Shown here piece after piece: positions 33,939-45,352 of a stretch of 64,000 nucleotides of DNA. Under the pieces are notes generated by a model, which was given only the letters and a program-made list of their open reading frames with translations, ran no database searches and was not told where the DNA came from. The position numbers and the translations under genes were made by a program. Each line of letters opens with the position of its first letter. Positions within the stretch are counted from its first letter, which is position 1. Source of the stretch: Gemmatimonadota bacterium (GTDB taxonomy: Bacteria; Gemmatimonadota; Gemmatimonadetes; Longimicrobiales; Gaopeijiaceae). Location: the NCBI GenBank assembly GCA_041390125.1, contig JAWKQN010000005.1:304975-368974 (forward strand), in the 5' to 3' direction.

Positions 33939-33968
33939 GGGGCGGGGTCGCGTCAGCGGCCCCGCCCC
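33939..33968 (+). terminator. Intrinsic terminator after recA
   Basis: A 13-base GC-rich stem (one G-U pair) with a GTCA loop, followed within six bases by a TTTT run. The T-run is shared with the -35 element of the alaS promoter. Confidence 0.75.
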
Positions 33969-33975
33969 GATGGTT

Positions 33976-34003
33976 TTGGAAAGGCCCGGCGGGTCATTAT
34001 GTT
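33976..34003 (+). promoter_or_regulatory. Probable alaS promoter TTGGAA-16-TATGTT
   Basis: A good -35 (TTGGAA) and -10 (TATGTT) with a 16-base spacer directly follow the recA terminator and lead into an 86-base untranslated leader before alaS. Confidence 0.6.
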
Positions 34004-34089
34004 CCCGGGTTCGGGACCGGCCGGTGCGCCGCAGCCTCGCGTCCGCGCCCGATGCTCCGCTCCACCCTCAGCGACCTGTTGGTGACGTC

Positions 34090-36734
<2,645 letters not shown>

Positions 36735-36738
<4 letters not shown>

Positions 36739-37004
36739 GCTGGCGTACGGTGCCCGGCGTGCCGGAGCGGCTGGCGGAGGCGCTCGACCGTGTGGGTGCG
36801 TCACCCGACGCCCGGCCCGACGACTGGGTGGACGCCGCCGCGGCGGCGGTCGACCGGATCGCCGACGAAGGCCAGCGCGAAGCGGCCTACGCCCTCCTCG
36901 CGGCCGACGCCCTCGTCACCTGGGCGTGCGAGCGAGCGGCGCAGCAGCCGGACGCGCAGCGTGCGCTGGAGCGGGTGCTCGTTCGGGTACGGGAGGCGAT
37001 GTAG
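36735..37004 (+). CDS. Small hypothetical protein downstream of alaS
   Basis: An 89-residue, Ala/Arg/Asp-rich, probably all-helical soluble protein (ERLAEALDRVGA, DAAAAAVDRIADEG, AAYALLAADALVTWACERAA). Its ATG overlaps the alaS stop (ATGA) and its stop touches the next start, so it sits inside a coupled gene run and is likely real. I do not recognise a family. Its size and position would suit a small accessory helical protein. Confidence 0.7.
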
Positions 37005-37823
37005 TTGACGGAGGCCGCCCCCGGTCGGGTCGACCTGCACAGCCACCTGGTGCCCGGTGTCGACGATGGCGCCCGTACCCTGGAGGACTCGCGCACCGGC
37101 TTGCGCCGCCTCCTGCAGGCGGGTGTGGGTGCGCTGGCGACCACGCCTCACCTCGCGGGGTCGGTCACGCTGGACGAGGATCGCTTCGAAGCCGTGATGG
37201 AGGTCATGGACGCCGGGTGGACGGCGCTCGCCGACCTGGGCGCGCGTGAGTTCCCCGGGCTCACGCTCGCGCGCGGGCACGAGGTGGCGCTCGACGATCC
37301 CGACACGCGCTTCGACGATGCGCGGGTCCGCCTGGGAGGGACCTCCTTCGCGTTGGTGGAGTGGCCGCGCTTCAATCCGCCGCCGGCCTCCGAGGCCGCC
37401 GTGCAGCGCATCCGGCGGCAGGGCGTGCGTCCGCTGATCGCCCACGTGGAGCGCTACCAGGGTGCGCTGCGCGACCTGGGACGCGTGGCGCGTTGGAAGG
37501 AGGCGGGTGCCTTCGTGCAGGTGAGCTACGGATCGCTGTTCGGCCGGTACGGCCCGGAAGCGCGCTCCGTGGCGCAGCGGCTCCTGGAGCGGGGGTGGGT
37601 GGACGTGCTGGCCACCGATCTGCATCCCCTCCCGGGCGCGGAGGTCTACATCGAGGACGCGGAGGAGATGCTGCAGCGCGCCGGCGCGGAGGAAGCCTTC
37701 CACACCTTGAGCGCGCTCAACCCGGGACGCATCCTGGAGGATCAGGAGCCGCTCGCGCCGCCGCCGCTCATCCTCGCTCCTGGCTTCTGGCAGCGGTTCA
37801 AAGGACTGATCCGACGACGGTGA
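37005..37823 (+). CDS. CpsB/CapC-type PHP-domain tyrosine phosphatase-like protein
   Basis: A 272-residue PHP-family metal-dependent hydrolase. The N-terminal DLHSHLVPGVDDGA is the metal motif characteristic of CpsB/YwqE-type bacterial tyrosine phosphatases; TTPHLAGSV, LARGHEVAL, IAHVERYQ and ATDLHPL supply further ligands in order. Such enzymes dephosphorylate capsule tyrosine kinases, but no kinase or polysaccharide gene is nearby, so the substrate is open. It starts at TTG immediately after the preceding stop codon. Confidence 0.88.
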   Translation: MTEAAPGRVDLHSHLVPGVDDGARTLEDSRTGLRRLLQAGVGALATTPHLAGSVTLDEDRFEAVMEVMDAGWTALADLGAREFPGLTLARGHEVALDDPDTRFDDARVRLGGTSFALVEWPRFNPPPASEAAVQRIRRQGVRPLIAHVERYQGALRDLGRVARWKEAGAFVQVSYGSLFGRYGPEARSVAQRLLERGWVDVLATDLHPLPGAEVYIEDAEEMLQRAGAEEAFHTLSALNPGRILEDQEPLAPPPLILAPGFWQRFKGLIRRR

Positions 37824-37827
37824 GCAC

Positions 37828-38583
37828 ATGATCGATCTGCGCGGGAAGACGGCGGTGGTGACGGGTGGGTCGCGCGGCGTGGGCCGGGCTGTGGCCGAGA
37901 TGCTCGCGGCGGCGGGCTGCGCCGTCGGCATCGGGTACCGCTCGCGTCACGACGAAGCCCAGGAAACGGTGGACGCGCTGCGCGCCCACGGTGTCGATGC
38001 GTGGGCCGAACCCGGGGACCTGGCCGACGAGTCCGCCGCCGACGCGCTCTTCGCCCGCGCCGATCGTGCGTTCGGCGGGCTGGACTTCTTCATCGGCAAC
38101 GCGGCCGTCTGGCCCGTCGCCGACGTCGCCATCCAGGACATGGAGACGGAGCGCTGGAAGCGTACGCTCGCCATCAACCTGGATTCGATCTTCTACACCA
38201 CACGCGCCGCGGCTCGCCGCCTCCGTGATCACGGGCGCATCGTGCTCGTGAGCTCCACCGCCGGCCAACGCGGCGAGGCGTTCCATGTCGAGTATGCGGC
38301 CAGCAAGGGCGCCATCCTGTCGATGGTGAAGGGCCTCTGCGTCGAGCTGGCGCCGCGCGACATCACCGTCAACGCGGTGGCCCCCGGCTGGATCCTCACC
38401 GACATGGTCGATGACGCACTGATGGCGGGAGGCGAGGAGCGCATCCGCGCCTCGATCCCGCTCGGACGCATCGCCACCGCCGAGGATGTGGCCGGCCCCA
38501 TCGTCTTCCTCTGCTCGCCGCTGGCCCGCCACATCACCGGTGAGGTGCTCAACGTCAATGGCGGTGCCGTTCTCCCCGGATAG
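37828..38583 (+). CDS. Short-chain dehydrogenase/reductase (FabG-like)
   Basis: A 251-residue classical SDR. The cofactor motif TGGSRGVG is at residues 13-20, NAAVWP follows as the NAG-type motif, and the catalytic Ser and Tyr-x3-Lys lie in LVSSTAGQ and VEYAASKGA. The C-terminus has the usual GEVLNVNGGAVL. It resembles 3-oxoacyl-ACP reductases, but the substrate cannot be told from sequence. The next gene, a tRNA nucleotidyltransferase-like gene, starts inside its last 26 bases. Confidence 0.9.
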   Translation: MIDLRGKTAVVTGGSRGVGRAVAEMLAAAGCAVGIGYRSRHDEAQETVDALRAHGVDAWAEPGDLADESAADALFARADRAFGGLDFFIGNAAVWPVADVAIQDMETERWKRTLAINLDSIFYTTRAAARRLRDHGRIVLVSSTAGQRGEAFHVEYAASKGAILSMVKGLCVELAPRDITVNAVAPGWILTDMVDDALMAGGEERIRASIPLGRIATAEDVAGPIVFLCSPLARHITGEVLNVNGGAVLPG

Positions 38584-39877
38584 GGTGGAGCGAACCCTCG
38601 AGGAACGGCTGGCCGTCCCGGCTGCCGTGCTCGGGGTGGTGCGCACCCTCGAGGACGCGGGCTTCGAGACCTGGACCGTGGGCGGGGCCGTGCGCGACGG
38701 CGTGCTGGGCCGTCCGGGGTCCGACTGGGACCTCGCGACCCGAGCGCGCCCGCGCGACGTGCAACGCCTGTTCCGTCGCACGATCCCTGTCGGCATCGAC
38801 CACGGCACCGTCGGTGTGCTCCCTCGCGGCGGCCGCCTCGTGGAGGTGACCACGTTCCGCCGCGACGTGGTGCCCCTCGGGCGGCGCGCCGTGGTGGAGT
38901 TCGCCGATACGATCGAAGACGATCTCGCGCGCCGCGACTTCACCATCAATGCGCTCGCGTGGCATCCGTTGCGACGCGAGCTGCGCGATCCCTTCGACGG
39001 CCTGGCCGACCTGAGGGGCCGTCGCTTGCGGGCCGTGGGCGACGCCGACCAGCGCTTCGTCGAGGATCACCTGCGCATCCTGCGGGCTCTCCGGTTCGCC
39101 GGGCGGTTCCGGCTCACGGTGGACGCGGACACGTGGGACGCGCTGGTGCGTCGTCGCGATGCCACGCGCGACCTCTCCGCCGAGCGGATCCGCGAAGAGC
39201 TGCTGAAGATCGTCGGGGCGGATCCGCGTCCCTCGAGGGCGCTCGGGCTCTATCGCGCGTCGGGCTTGCTGGCGGCGCTGTTCCCCGAGCTGGACGCTGC
39301 GTTCGCGTCCCGCGGTCCGGGGGCCTGGACCCACGCCGTCGGGCTGGCCGATCGGCTGTCCCGCCGCGACCCGCTGCTTCGCCTGGCTCCGCTGCTCGCG
39401 CCGCTGCACGCCTGGGGGGGAGGCGAGTCCGTCGTGACCTTCCTCACCCGGCTCCGCTTCTCCAACGCCGACACCGACCGCCTGGTCCGGCTCACGCGCG
39501 GCGCGGGTGCGCTTCCCGCCGCCGACGGCGCCGGGGCCGCACGCCGCCGCTGGCTGCACCGCGCCGGCCCCGAGGCGGCTGCGCTGCTCGCCTGGAGCCT
39601 CGCCGAGGCTCGTCTCGCGCACGACATGGACGCTACGACCGCCCGGGATACGGTCGCGCGCGTGTGCGCGCTGCGCCGCGCGCTGCGCGCCCGGCCCGTG
39701 CTGACCGTCGGTGGTCTCGCCGTCGGCGGGCGCGACCTGATCCAGCGTGGCCTCAAGCCGGGCCCGGGCTTCGCGCAGCTTCTCGAACGGCTGCTCGAAC
39801 AGGTGCTGGACGACCCGGCCGCCAACGACCGTGAGACCCTGCTCCGCTTCGTGGACACCTGGACGGAGGACGCGTGA
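38558..39877 (+). CDS. cca: CCA tRNA nucleotidyltransferase/poly(A) polymerase family protein
   Basis: A 439-residue class II nucleotidyltransferase. WTVGGAVRDGVLGR and DWDLATRARP hold the GG and DxD catalytic motifs; RRDFTINALAWHP, EDHLRILRALRFAGRF and the ERIREELLKI helix follow in family order. No HD domain is obvious. It probably adds or repairs the tRNA 3' CCA, which fits the tRNA-Gln gene here lacking an encoded CCA; a poly(A) polymerase role cannot be excluded. I used the ATG with GAGGTG nine bases upstream; a GTG at 38585 is the alternative. Confidence 0.88.
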   Translation: MAVPFSPDRVERTLEERLAVPAAVLGVVRTLEDAGFETWTVGGAVRDGVLGRPGSDWDLATRARPRDVQRLFRRTIPVGIDHGTVGVLPRGGRLVEVTTFRRDVVPLGRRAVVEFADTIEDDLARRDFTINALAWHPLRRELRDPFDGLADLRGRRLRAVGDADQRFVEDHLRILRALRFAGRFRLTVDADTWDALVRRRDATRDLSAERIREELLKIVGADPRPSRALGLYRASGLLAALFPELDAAFASRGPGAWTHAVGLADRLSRRDPLLRLAPLLAPLHAWGGGESVVTFLTRLRFSNADTDRLVRLTRGAGALPAADGAGAARRRWLHRAGPEAAALLAWSLAEARLAHDMDATTARDTVARVCALRRALRARPVLTVGGLAVGGRDLIQRGLKPGPGFAQLLERLLEQVLDDPAANDRETLLRFVDTWTEDA

Positions 39878-41259
39878 CCCAGGACGACCTCTTCGGCGGC
39901 CCGGTGGAGGGCGGGGCGCCCGCGCCCGACTCCGGGCCGGAGCCCGTGCCGGGACCGGACGCCCCGCTCGCCGCGCGCATGCGGCCGCGCACCCTGGACG
40001 AGCTCAAGGGCCAACGCGCCCTGCTCGGTCCCGGTGGATCGCTCCGGGGACGCATCGAGAGCGGTCGGATCTCGAGCATGATCCTCTGGGGTCCACCCGG
40101 GTGCGGGAAGACCACGCTGGCCCGTCTGCTGGCCGGCTACGTGGACGCGGCGTTCGAGCCCATCAGCGCCGTCACGGCGGGGGTCGCCGCCATCCGGGAG
40201 GTGACGGCACGCGCCCGCACGCGCCTGGAGACCAGCGGCCGGCGGACGATCGTCTTCTGCGACGAGATCCACCGGTTCAACAAGGGACAGCAGGACGCGT
40301 TCCTCCCGCACGTGGAGAGTGGCACCATCACCTTGATCGGCGCGACCACCGAGAACCCTTCGTTCGAGGTCGTGCGACCGCTCCTGTCCCGCGCACCCAT
40401 CGTGCTCCTGGAGCCCCTGGACGCGGCCGACGTGCGGGAGATCCTCACCGACGCGCTGCACGATGCGGAGCGTGGGCTCGGCGGCCAGGGTCTGGAGGCG
40501 GACGAGGATGCGCTCGCCACGCTCGCCGCCGCGGCCGACGGGGACGCGCGTCGCGCGCTGGGCGCGCTGGAGGTGGCGGCCGAGCTCGCGCGGACGCGTG
40601 GGGGTCGCATCGACGCGGCCGCCGCGACCGACGCGCTCCAGCACCGGTTCGCCGTCTACGACAAGGGCGGGGAGGAGCGCTACACGCTCATCTCGGCCCT
40701 CCACAAGTCGATCCGCGGTGGGGATGCGGACGCGGCACTGTACTGGTTGGCGCGCATGCTGGAGGGAGGCGAGGAGCCGCTCTACCTGGCTCGACGCCTG
40801 GTGCGCATCGCCTCCGAGGACGTGGGCCTGGCGGCCCCCCAGGCCCTCGGCATCACGCTGGCGGCCGAGCGCGCCTACCGCTTCCTGGGCTCGCCCGAGG
40901 GCGAGCTGGCCCTGGCCGAGGCGGTCGTCTTCCTCGCGGCCGCGCCCAAGTCCAACGCGGTCTACGTCGCCTTCGGGCGTGCCAAGGAGCTGGCGCAGGA
41001 GACCCCGGGCCTCGGCGTCCCGCTCCATCTGCGCAACGCCCCGACCCGGGAGATGAAGGCGCTGGGCTACGGCGAAGGGTACCGCTACGATCCGGACGAG
41101 CCGGGCGGCGTGGCGGCCCAGAGCTACCTCCCGGACGCGCTCGTGGGCCGGCGCCTCTATGCGCCGCTGGAGCGGGGGCAGGAGGCGGGCGTGCGCGAGC
41201 GCCTGGAATCGTTCCGGCGCCTGCGCGAAGCGGGGGCCGCGGAGGAGCCGTCGCCATGA
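39874..41259 (+). CDS. rarA: Replication-associated recombination protein RarA (MgsA)
   Basis: A 461-residue AAA+ ATPase acting at stalled forks. Walker A is GPPGCGKTT, Walker B FCDEIHRFNKGQQD, sensor 1 IGATTENPSFE; the C-terminal tetramerisation region has DVGLAAPQAL and YLPDALVGRRLY. An N-terminal QDDLFGG resembles a clamp-binding tail. It starts at GTG overlapping the preceding stop. Length is typical. Confidence 0.95.
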   Translation: MTQDDLFGGPVEGGAPAPDSGPEPVPGPDAPLAARMRPRTLDELKGQRALLGPGGSLRGRIESGRISSMILWGPPGCGKTTLARLLAGYVDAAFEPISAVTAGVAAIREVTARARTRLETSGRRTIVFCDEIHRFNKGQQDAFLPHVESGTITLIGATTENPSFEVVRPLLSRAPIVLLEPLDAADVREILTDALHDAERGLGGQGLEADEDALATLAAAADGDARRALGALEVAAELARTRGGRIDAAAATDALQHRFAVYDKGGEERYTLISALHKSIRGGDADAALYWLARMLEGGEEPLYLARRLVRIASEDVGLAAPQALGITLAAERAYRFLGSPEGELALAEAVVFLAAAPKSNAVYVAFGRAKELAQETPGLGVPLHLRNAPTREMKALGYGEGYRYDPDEPGGVAAQSYLPDALVGRRLYAPLERGQEAGVRERLESFRRLREAGAAEEPSP

Positions 41260-41401
41260 CCCCGAGTATCCGCCGGGGTCCGGTTCCGGGCAGGGGCCGG
41301 CACGGCCCACCACCGCCGGTGGGACGTCGGGACCCGCTCGGGGGTACGCACGCGCGCGCCGGCGGTGGTCGGCGCTCGCCCCATCCTGCCCCGGAGGCCC
41401 C

Positions 41402-42724
41402 ATCCCCACCGCGCTGATCGAGAACCGGACCCCCGTCGAACGCACCGTGCTGGTGGGCGCGCCCCCCAGCTCCCAGCCCCGCCACGTCGCGGACGAGCAC
41501 CTGGCGGAGCTCGAGCGGCTCACGGAGACGGCGGGTGGAGAGGTCGTCGCCCGGCTCGTGCAGCGGCTCGACAGCCCCACGCCCTCGCACTACATCGGCA
41601 AGGGCAAGGTGGAGGAGTTGGGCGCGCTCGTGCAAAGCTCGAGCGCGAACCTCGTCATCTTCGACGAGGAGCTGAGCCCGGTGCAGGGGATGAACCTGGA
41701 GCGCGCGATCGGGACGCGCGTGATGGATCGCTCCGAGCTCATCCTGGACATCTTCGCCACCCGCGCGCGCAGCCGGGAGGCCAGGATGCAGGTCGAGCTG
41801 GCCCAGCTCGAGTACCTGCTCCCGCGCCTGACGCGCATGTGGAGCCACCTCTCGCGCATCCGGGGCGGCATCGGGCTGCGCGGTCCGGGCGAGACCCAGC
41901 TGGAGGTGGACCGACGTCTCGTGGGTCGGCGCATCGCCGACCTCAAGCAGAAGCTCGAGGGCGTGGCCCGCTCGCGGGAGACGCAGCGCAAGCGCCGGCA
42001 GGGCGAGTTCCGCGCTGCGTTGGTCGGCTATACGAACGCGGGCAAGTCGTCGCTGTTGCGCGCCCTCTCCGGCAGTGACGTGTTCATCGAGGATCGCCTC
42101 TTCGCCACACTGGATCCCGCCACGCGCGCCGTGGACCTCGGTGGGGGCGCGAAGGCGCTGGTCACCGACACGGTCGGGTTCATCCGCAAGCTTCCTCACA
42201 ACCTGGTGGCCTCCTTCCGCTCCACGCTCGAGGAGGCACGCGAGGCGGACGTCCTGCTGCTCGTCGTGGACGCCTCCCACAGCGAGTGGGAGGAACAGCT
42301 CGCCGTGGTCCACGAGGTCCTGGAGGAGCTGGACCTGGACGACCGCCCCCAGGTGCTGGTCTTCAACAAGATCGACCGGCTGACGCACGCCGAGGAGGAG
42401 GCCCTGCGGGAGCGCATCCATGCGCTCGAGCCCACACCGGCCGTGTTCACGTCGGCGGTGGAGGAAGGAGGCCTCGAGGTCTTGAAGAGCGTGTTGCTCG
42501 CGCGACTGCGCGTACGCCAGCCGGAGGTGGTGGTGGAGGTCCCCGCCGGCGAAGGCGGGCTCCTCGCGGAACTGCACCGCTCCGGGGAGGTGCAGGCGCT
42601 GGAGTCGGACGGAGCCCGTGTGCGCCTCACCGCGCGCTTGCCCGAGGCGCTCGTGGAGCGGCTGCGCTCGGAGGGCTACGTCGTGCAGGACGAAGGCGCC
42701 CGCACGGACGGGGCGGACGGGTGA
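41402..42724 (+). CDS. hflX: Ribosome-associated GTPase HflX (proposed AUC start)
   Basis: About 440 residues. The N-terminal HflX domain has HYIGKGKVEELG and FDEELSPVQGMNLERAIG; GGIGLRGPGETQLEVDRR precedes the GTPase domain with G1 GYTNAGKSSL, G3 DTVGF and G4 NKID. HflX splits stalled ribosomes. No ATG, GTG or TTG lies between the rarA stop and the GTG at 41447, which would cut into the expected first residues (ENRTPVERTVLVG). An ATC codon four bases after GGAGG would give the usual N-terminus, so I used it; GTG 41447 is the conservative alternative. Confidence 0.92.
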   Translation: MPTALIENRTPVERTVLVGAPPSSQPRHVADEHLAELERLTETAGGEVVARLVQRLDSPTPSHYIGKGKVEELGALVQSSSANLVIFDEELSPVQGMNLERAIGTRVMDRSELILDIFATRARSREARMQVELAQLEYLLPRLTRMWSHLSRIRGGIGLRGPGETQLEVDRRLVGRRIADLKQKLEGVARSRETQRKRRQGEFRAALVGYTNAGKSSLLRALSGSDVFIEDRLFATLDPATRAVDLGGGAKALVTDTVGFIRKLPHNLVASFRSTLEEAREADVLLLVVDASHSEWEEQLAVVHEVLEELDLDDRPQVLVFNKIDRLTHAEEEALRERIHALEPTPAVFTSAVEEGGLEVLKSVLLARLRVRQPEVVVEVPAGEGGLLAELHRSGEVQALESDGARVRLTARLPEALVERLRSEGYVVQDEGARTDGADG

Positions 42725-43596
42725 GCGGCCCTCCCGCCGCCGTCGTGTTCGTGGGCACCGGACGGGCCGCCCTGGCGCTGGGGCACGTGCTGGCCCGGGG
42801 CGACTGCGCGCTTCCCCTCCACTACGTCGGCCGCCGCCCGCACGCGCCCGACCATCCGCTCTTCCGTGAAGGCCACGCGCGCTATTCGGATACGCTGCGT
42901 GCGGTGCCGGCGGATCCCGCGGGCGTGCTGCTGCTTGCCGTCGCCGACGACGCGCTCGCCGAAGCCGTGGGCGGGGTGCGTCGCGAGGGCCCCTGTGGAC
43001 CGGGGTGGTCCGTCCTCCACCTGTCCGGCGTGCACGACGCCTCCATCCTGGAGCCGCTGCGTCCGCGGGGGTGCGCGCTCGGCACCCTCCACCCCCTGCA
43101 GGCGCTCTCCCGGCCCGAGACCGCGCTGGAGATGCTGCCTCGCTCCTCCTTCACGGTCTCTGGTGACGCGGACGCGCAGGCGGCGGCGCGAGCGCTGGTG
43201 GCGTGTCTGGGTGGACAGGCGCTCACGATACCGGACGAGGGACGGGGGCTGTATCATGCGGCCGCGTCGCTGGTGGCCGGGGGGGTGCCGGTGCTGATGG
43301 AGGCCGCTACGCGCTGGATGAGCCAGGCCGGAGGTGAGCCCGAGGCCTCGCGGGCAGCGTTGCAGGGGCTGCTGGAAGGCGTGGTGGCGAACCTGCGGGT
43401 GGAGGGCCTGGGGGCCGCCAGCGGGCCGCTGATCCGGGGCGACGTCGGGACGGTGGCGCGACATCTGCAGAGGCTCGACGGCGACGACCGCGACTTCTAC
43501 GCCCAGGTTTCGCGCGCCCTGCTGCGGGCCTTCGGTCCCACCCTGCCGCCCGATACGCGGGCGGCGTTCCACGCCCTGCTGCACGAGGACCCATGA
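42721..43596 (+). CDS. Rossmann-like and DUF2520 domain-containing protein
   Basis: A 291-residue protein with an N-terminal NAD(P)-type fold (VVFVGTGRAALALGHVL, VLLLAVADDALAEAV, HLSGVHDASILEPL) and a C-terminal helical DUF2520 domain (LYHAAASLVAGGVPVLMEA, GPLIRGDVGTVARHLQ). Its architecture resembles oxidoreductases of the ketopantoate reductase/ProC type, with no assigned substrate. It starts at GTG overlapping the hflX stop and overlaps pdxJ by four bases. Confidence 0.88.
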   Translation: MSGPPAAVVFVGTGRAALALGHVLARGDCALPLHYVGRRPHAPDHPLFREGHARYSDTLRAVPADPAGVLLLAVADDALAEAVGGVRREGPCGPGWSVLHLSGVHDASILEPLRPRGCALGTLHPLQALSRPETALEMLPRSSFTVSGDADAQAAARALVACLGGQALTIPDEGRGLYHAAASLVAGGVPVLMEAATRWMSQAGGEPEASRAALQGLLEGVVANLRVEGLGAASGPLIRGDVGTVARHLQRLDGDDRDFYAQVSRALLRAFGPTLPPDTRAAFHALLHEDP

Positions 43597-44321
43597 GGCT
43601 CTACGTCAACGTCGACCACGTCGCGACGGTCCGGCAGGCCCGTCGCACGGACGAGCCCGACCCGGTACGGGCGGCCATCCTCGCCGAGCTGGCCGGGGCG
43701 GACGGCATCACCATCCACCTGCGGGAGGATCGGCGCCACATCCAGGACCGCGACGTCCGGGTGCTCATGCAGATGGCGCGCACCGTGGTGAACCTGGAGA
43801 TGGCGGCGTCGGGCCCCATCGTGGATCTGGCGCTGGAGCTCAGGCCCTTCCAGGTGACGCTGGTGCCCGAGCGCCGGGAGGAGGTCACGACCGAGGGGGG
43901 CCTGGACCTCGCGGGGGCGGGCGCCCGCGAGCGCGTCGGCGCGGCCGTGCGGACGCTCACGGAGGCGGGCATCCATAGCTCGCTGTTCATCGATCCCACG
44001 TCGGAGGCGCTGGAGGCGTCCCGCGCCCTCGGGGTGCCCGCCGTGGAGCTGCACACGGGTGAGTATGCCAATGCGCGGGGCGCGGCGCGCGAGCGGGAGC
44101 TGGATCGCCTGGCACGGGCGGCCGCGGAGGGCAGCCGACTGGGGCTGGCCGTGCACGCCGGCCATGGCCTCACCTACGAGAACGTCACACCGGTGGCGGC
44201 CATCCGGGAGATCGAGGAGCTGAACATCGGTCATAGCATCGTCTCCCGGGCGGTGCTGGTGGGCATGGAACGGGCCGTGCGCGAGATGCGCGCGCTGCTG
44301 CGGGAGGCACGGACGCCGTGA
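43593..44321 (+). CDS. pdxJ: Pyridoxine 5'-phosphate synthase PdxJ
   Basis: A 242-residue TIM-barrel enzyme condensing 3-amino-2-oxopropyl phosphate with deoxyxylulose phosphate to make pyridoxine 5'-phosphate. LYVNVDHVATVRQAR, ITIHLREDRRHIQDRDV, VTLVPERREEVTTEGG, VELHTGEYA, VHAGHGL and ELNIGHSIVSRAVLVG are all diagnostic. The ATG overlaps the previous stop (ATGA) and its stop overlaps the next start. Confidence 0.98.
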   Translation: MRLYVNVDHVATVRQARRTDEPDPVRAAILAELAGADGITIHLREDRRHIQDRDVRVLMQMARTVVNLEMAASGPIVDLALELRPFQVTLVPERREEVTTEGGLDLAGAGARERVGAAVRTLTEAGIHSSLFIDPTSEALEASRALGVPAVELHTGEYANARGAARERELDRLARAAAEGSRLGLAVHAGHGLTYENVTPVAAIREIEELNIGHSIVSRAVLVGMERAVREMRALLREARTP

Positions 44322-45352
44322 AGCTCGACTGGAAGGCGGGACTGGGGATCGCCATCAGCGTCGGGCTGCTCTGGTGGCTGTTCCGCGATCAGGATCTCGG
44401 GCTGATCGCGTCGCAGATCCGGGGGGCCGATCCGCTCCTGTTCACGCTGGCCACCGCCATCGCCGTCTCCGCCTATGCGATCCGCGCCTGGCGCTGGAAG
44501 ATCCTGCTGTCACCGCTCTGTCGCGACACGAGCTTCTACCATCGTTGGGCCACCACGCACATCGGCTTCATGGCCAACAACCTGCTGCCGGCGCGCGTGG
44601 GCGAGTTCGTGCGCGCCTACGCGCTGGCGCGGGTCGAGCCGGTCTCCGTGTCGGGCGCGTTCGGCTCGCTGGTGGTGGCGCGCTTCCTGGACGGCATCTC
44701 GGTGGTCGCCCTGCTGATCGTGGCGGTGGCGCTGCCCAGCTTCCCCACGGGCGTCATGGTCTTCGGGCAGCCGCTGGGGGGCTTCGTGCGCGGCGTGATC
44801 GTCACGCTGAGCGTGCTGCTGGTGATCATCGGCACGCTCGTGCTGGTGCCCGACCTCGCCCGCGGGAGCGTCCGCCGCTTCGGCGTTCTGCTGCCGCCGG
44901 CGCTGGCCGCCCGCCTGACGGTCATGACGGACCAGTTCCTGGATGGGCTGTCCGTCCTGCGCGACCCGGCATTGTTCGCCGCGTCGCTCGCGCTCAGCCT
45001 GCTGCACTGGAGCTGGTACGGACTGTCGTTCCTGCTGGGAATGGCGGCCTTCCACATCGACCTGGGCTACGGCGCCGCGCTCTTCACGCAGTCGCTGGTC
45101 GCCTTCGGCGCCGCGATCCCCTCCGCTCCCGGGTTCTTCGGCACGTGGCACGCCGCGGCCAAGGTGGCGCTGGTGGATGCCTACGGCGTGCCCGAGACGC
45201 AGGCGCTGGCGTTCGCCACGGGCTACCACCTGGCGGGCTTCCTGCCCATCACCGCGTTGGGGCTCTACTACGCCTGGCGGCTCAACATCTCGGTGACGCG
45301 ACCCGAGTCCGACGCGCCTCCGGCGTCGGTGGAAGCGCAGGGCGCGGCGTGA
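44318..45352 (+). CDS. YbhN/LPG-synthase-type flippase-like membrane protein (UPF0104)
   Basis: A 344-residue protein with about eight transmembrane helices. RAWRWKILL, the loop GFMANNLLPARVGEFVRAYALAR and the late FGAAIPSAPGFFGTWHAA are signatures of the lysylphosphatidylglycerol synthase transmembrane/UPF0104 family, whose members are proposed lipid flippases. The substrate is unknown. It starts at GTG overlapping the pdxJ stop and ends overlapping ispE. Confidence 0.9.
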   Translation: MKLDWKAGLGIAISVGLLWWLFRDQDLGLIASQIRGADPLLFTLATAIAVSAYAIRAWRWKILLSPLCRDTSFYHRWATTHIGFMANNLLPARVGEFVRAYALARVEPVSVSGAFGSLVVARFLDGISVVALLIVAVALPSFPTGVMVFGQPLGGFVRGVIVTLSVLLVIIGTLVLVPDLARGSVRRFGVLLPPALAARLTVMTDQFLDGLSVLRDPALFAASLALSLLHWSWYGLSFLLGMAAFHIDLGYGAALFTQSLVAFGAAIPSAPGFFGTWHAAAKVALVDAYGVPETQALAFATGYHLAGFLPITALGLYYAWRLNISVTRPESDAPPASVEAQGAA

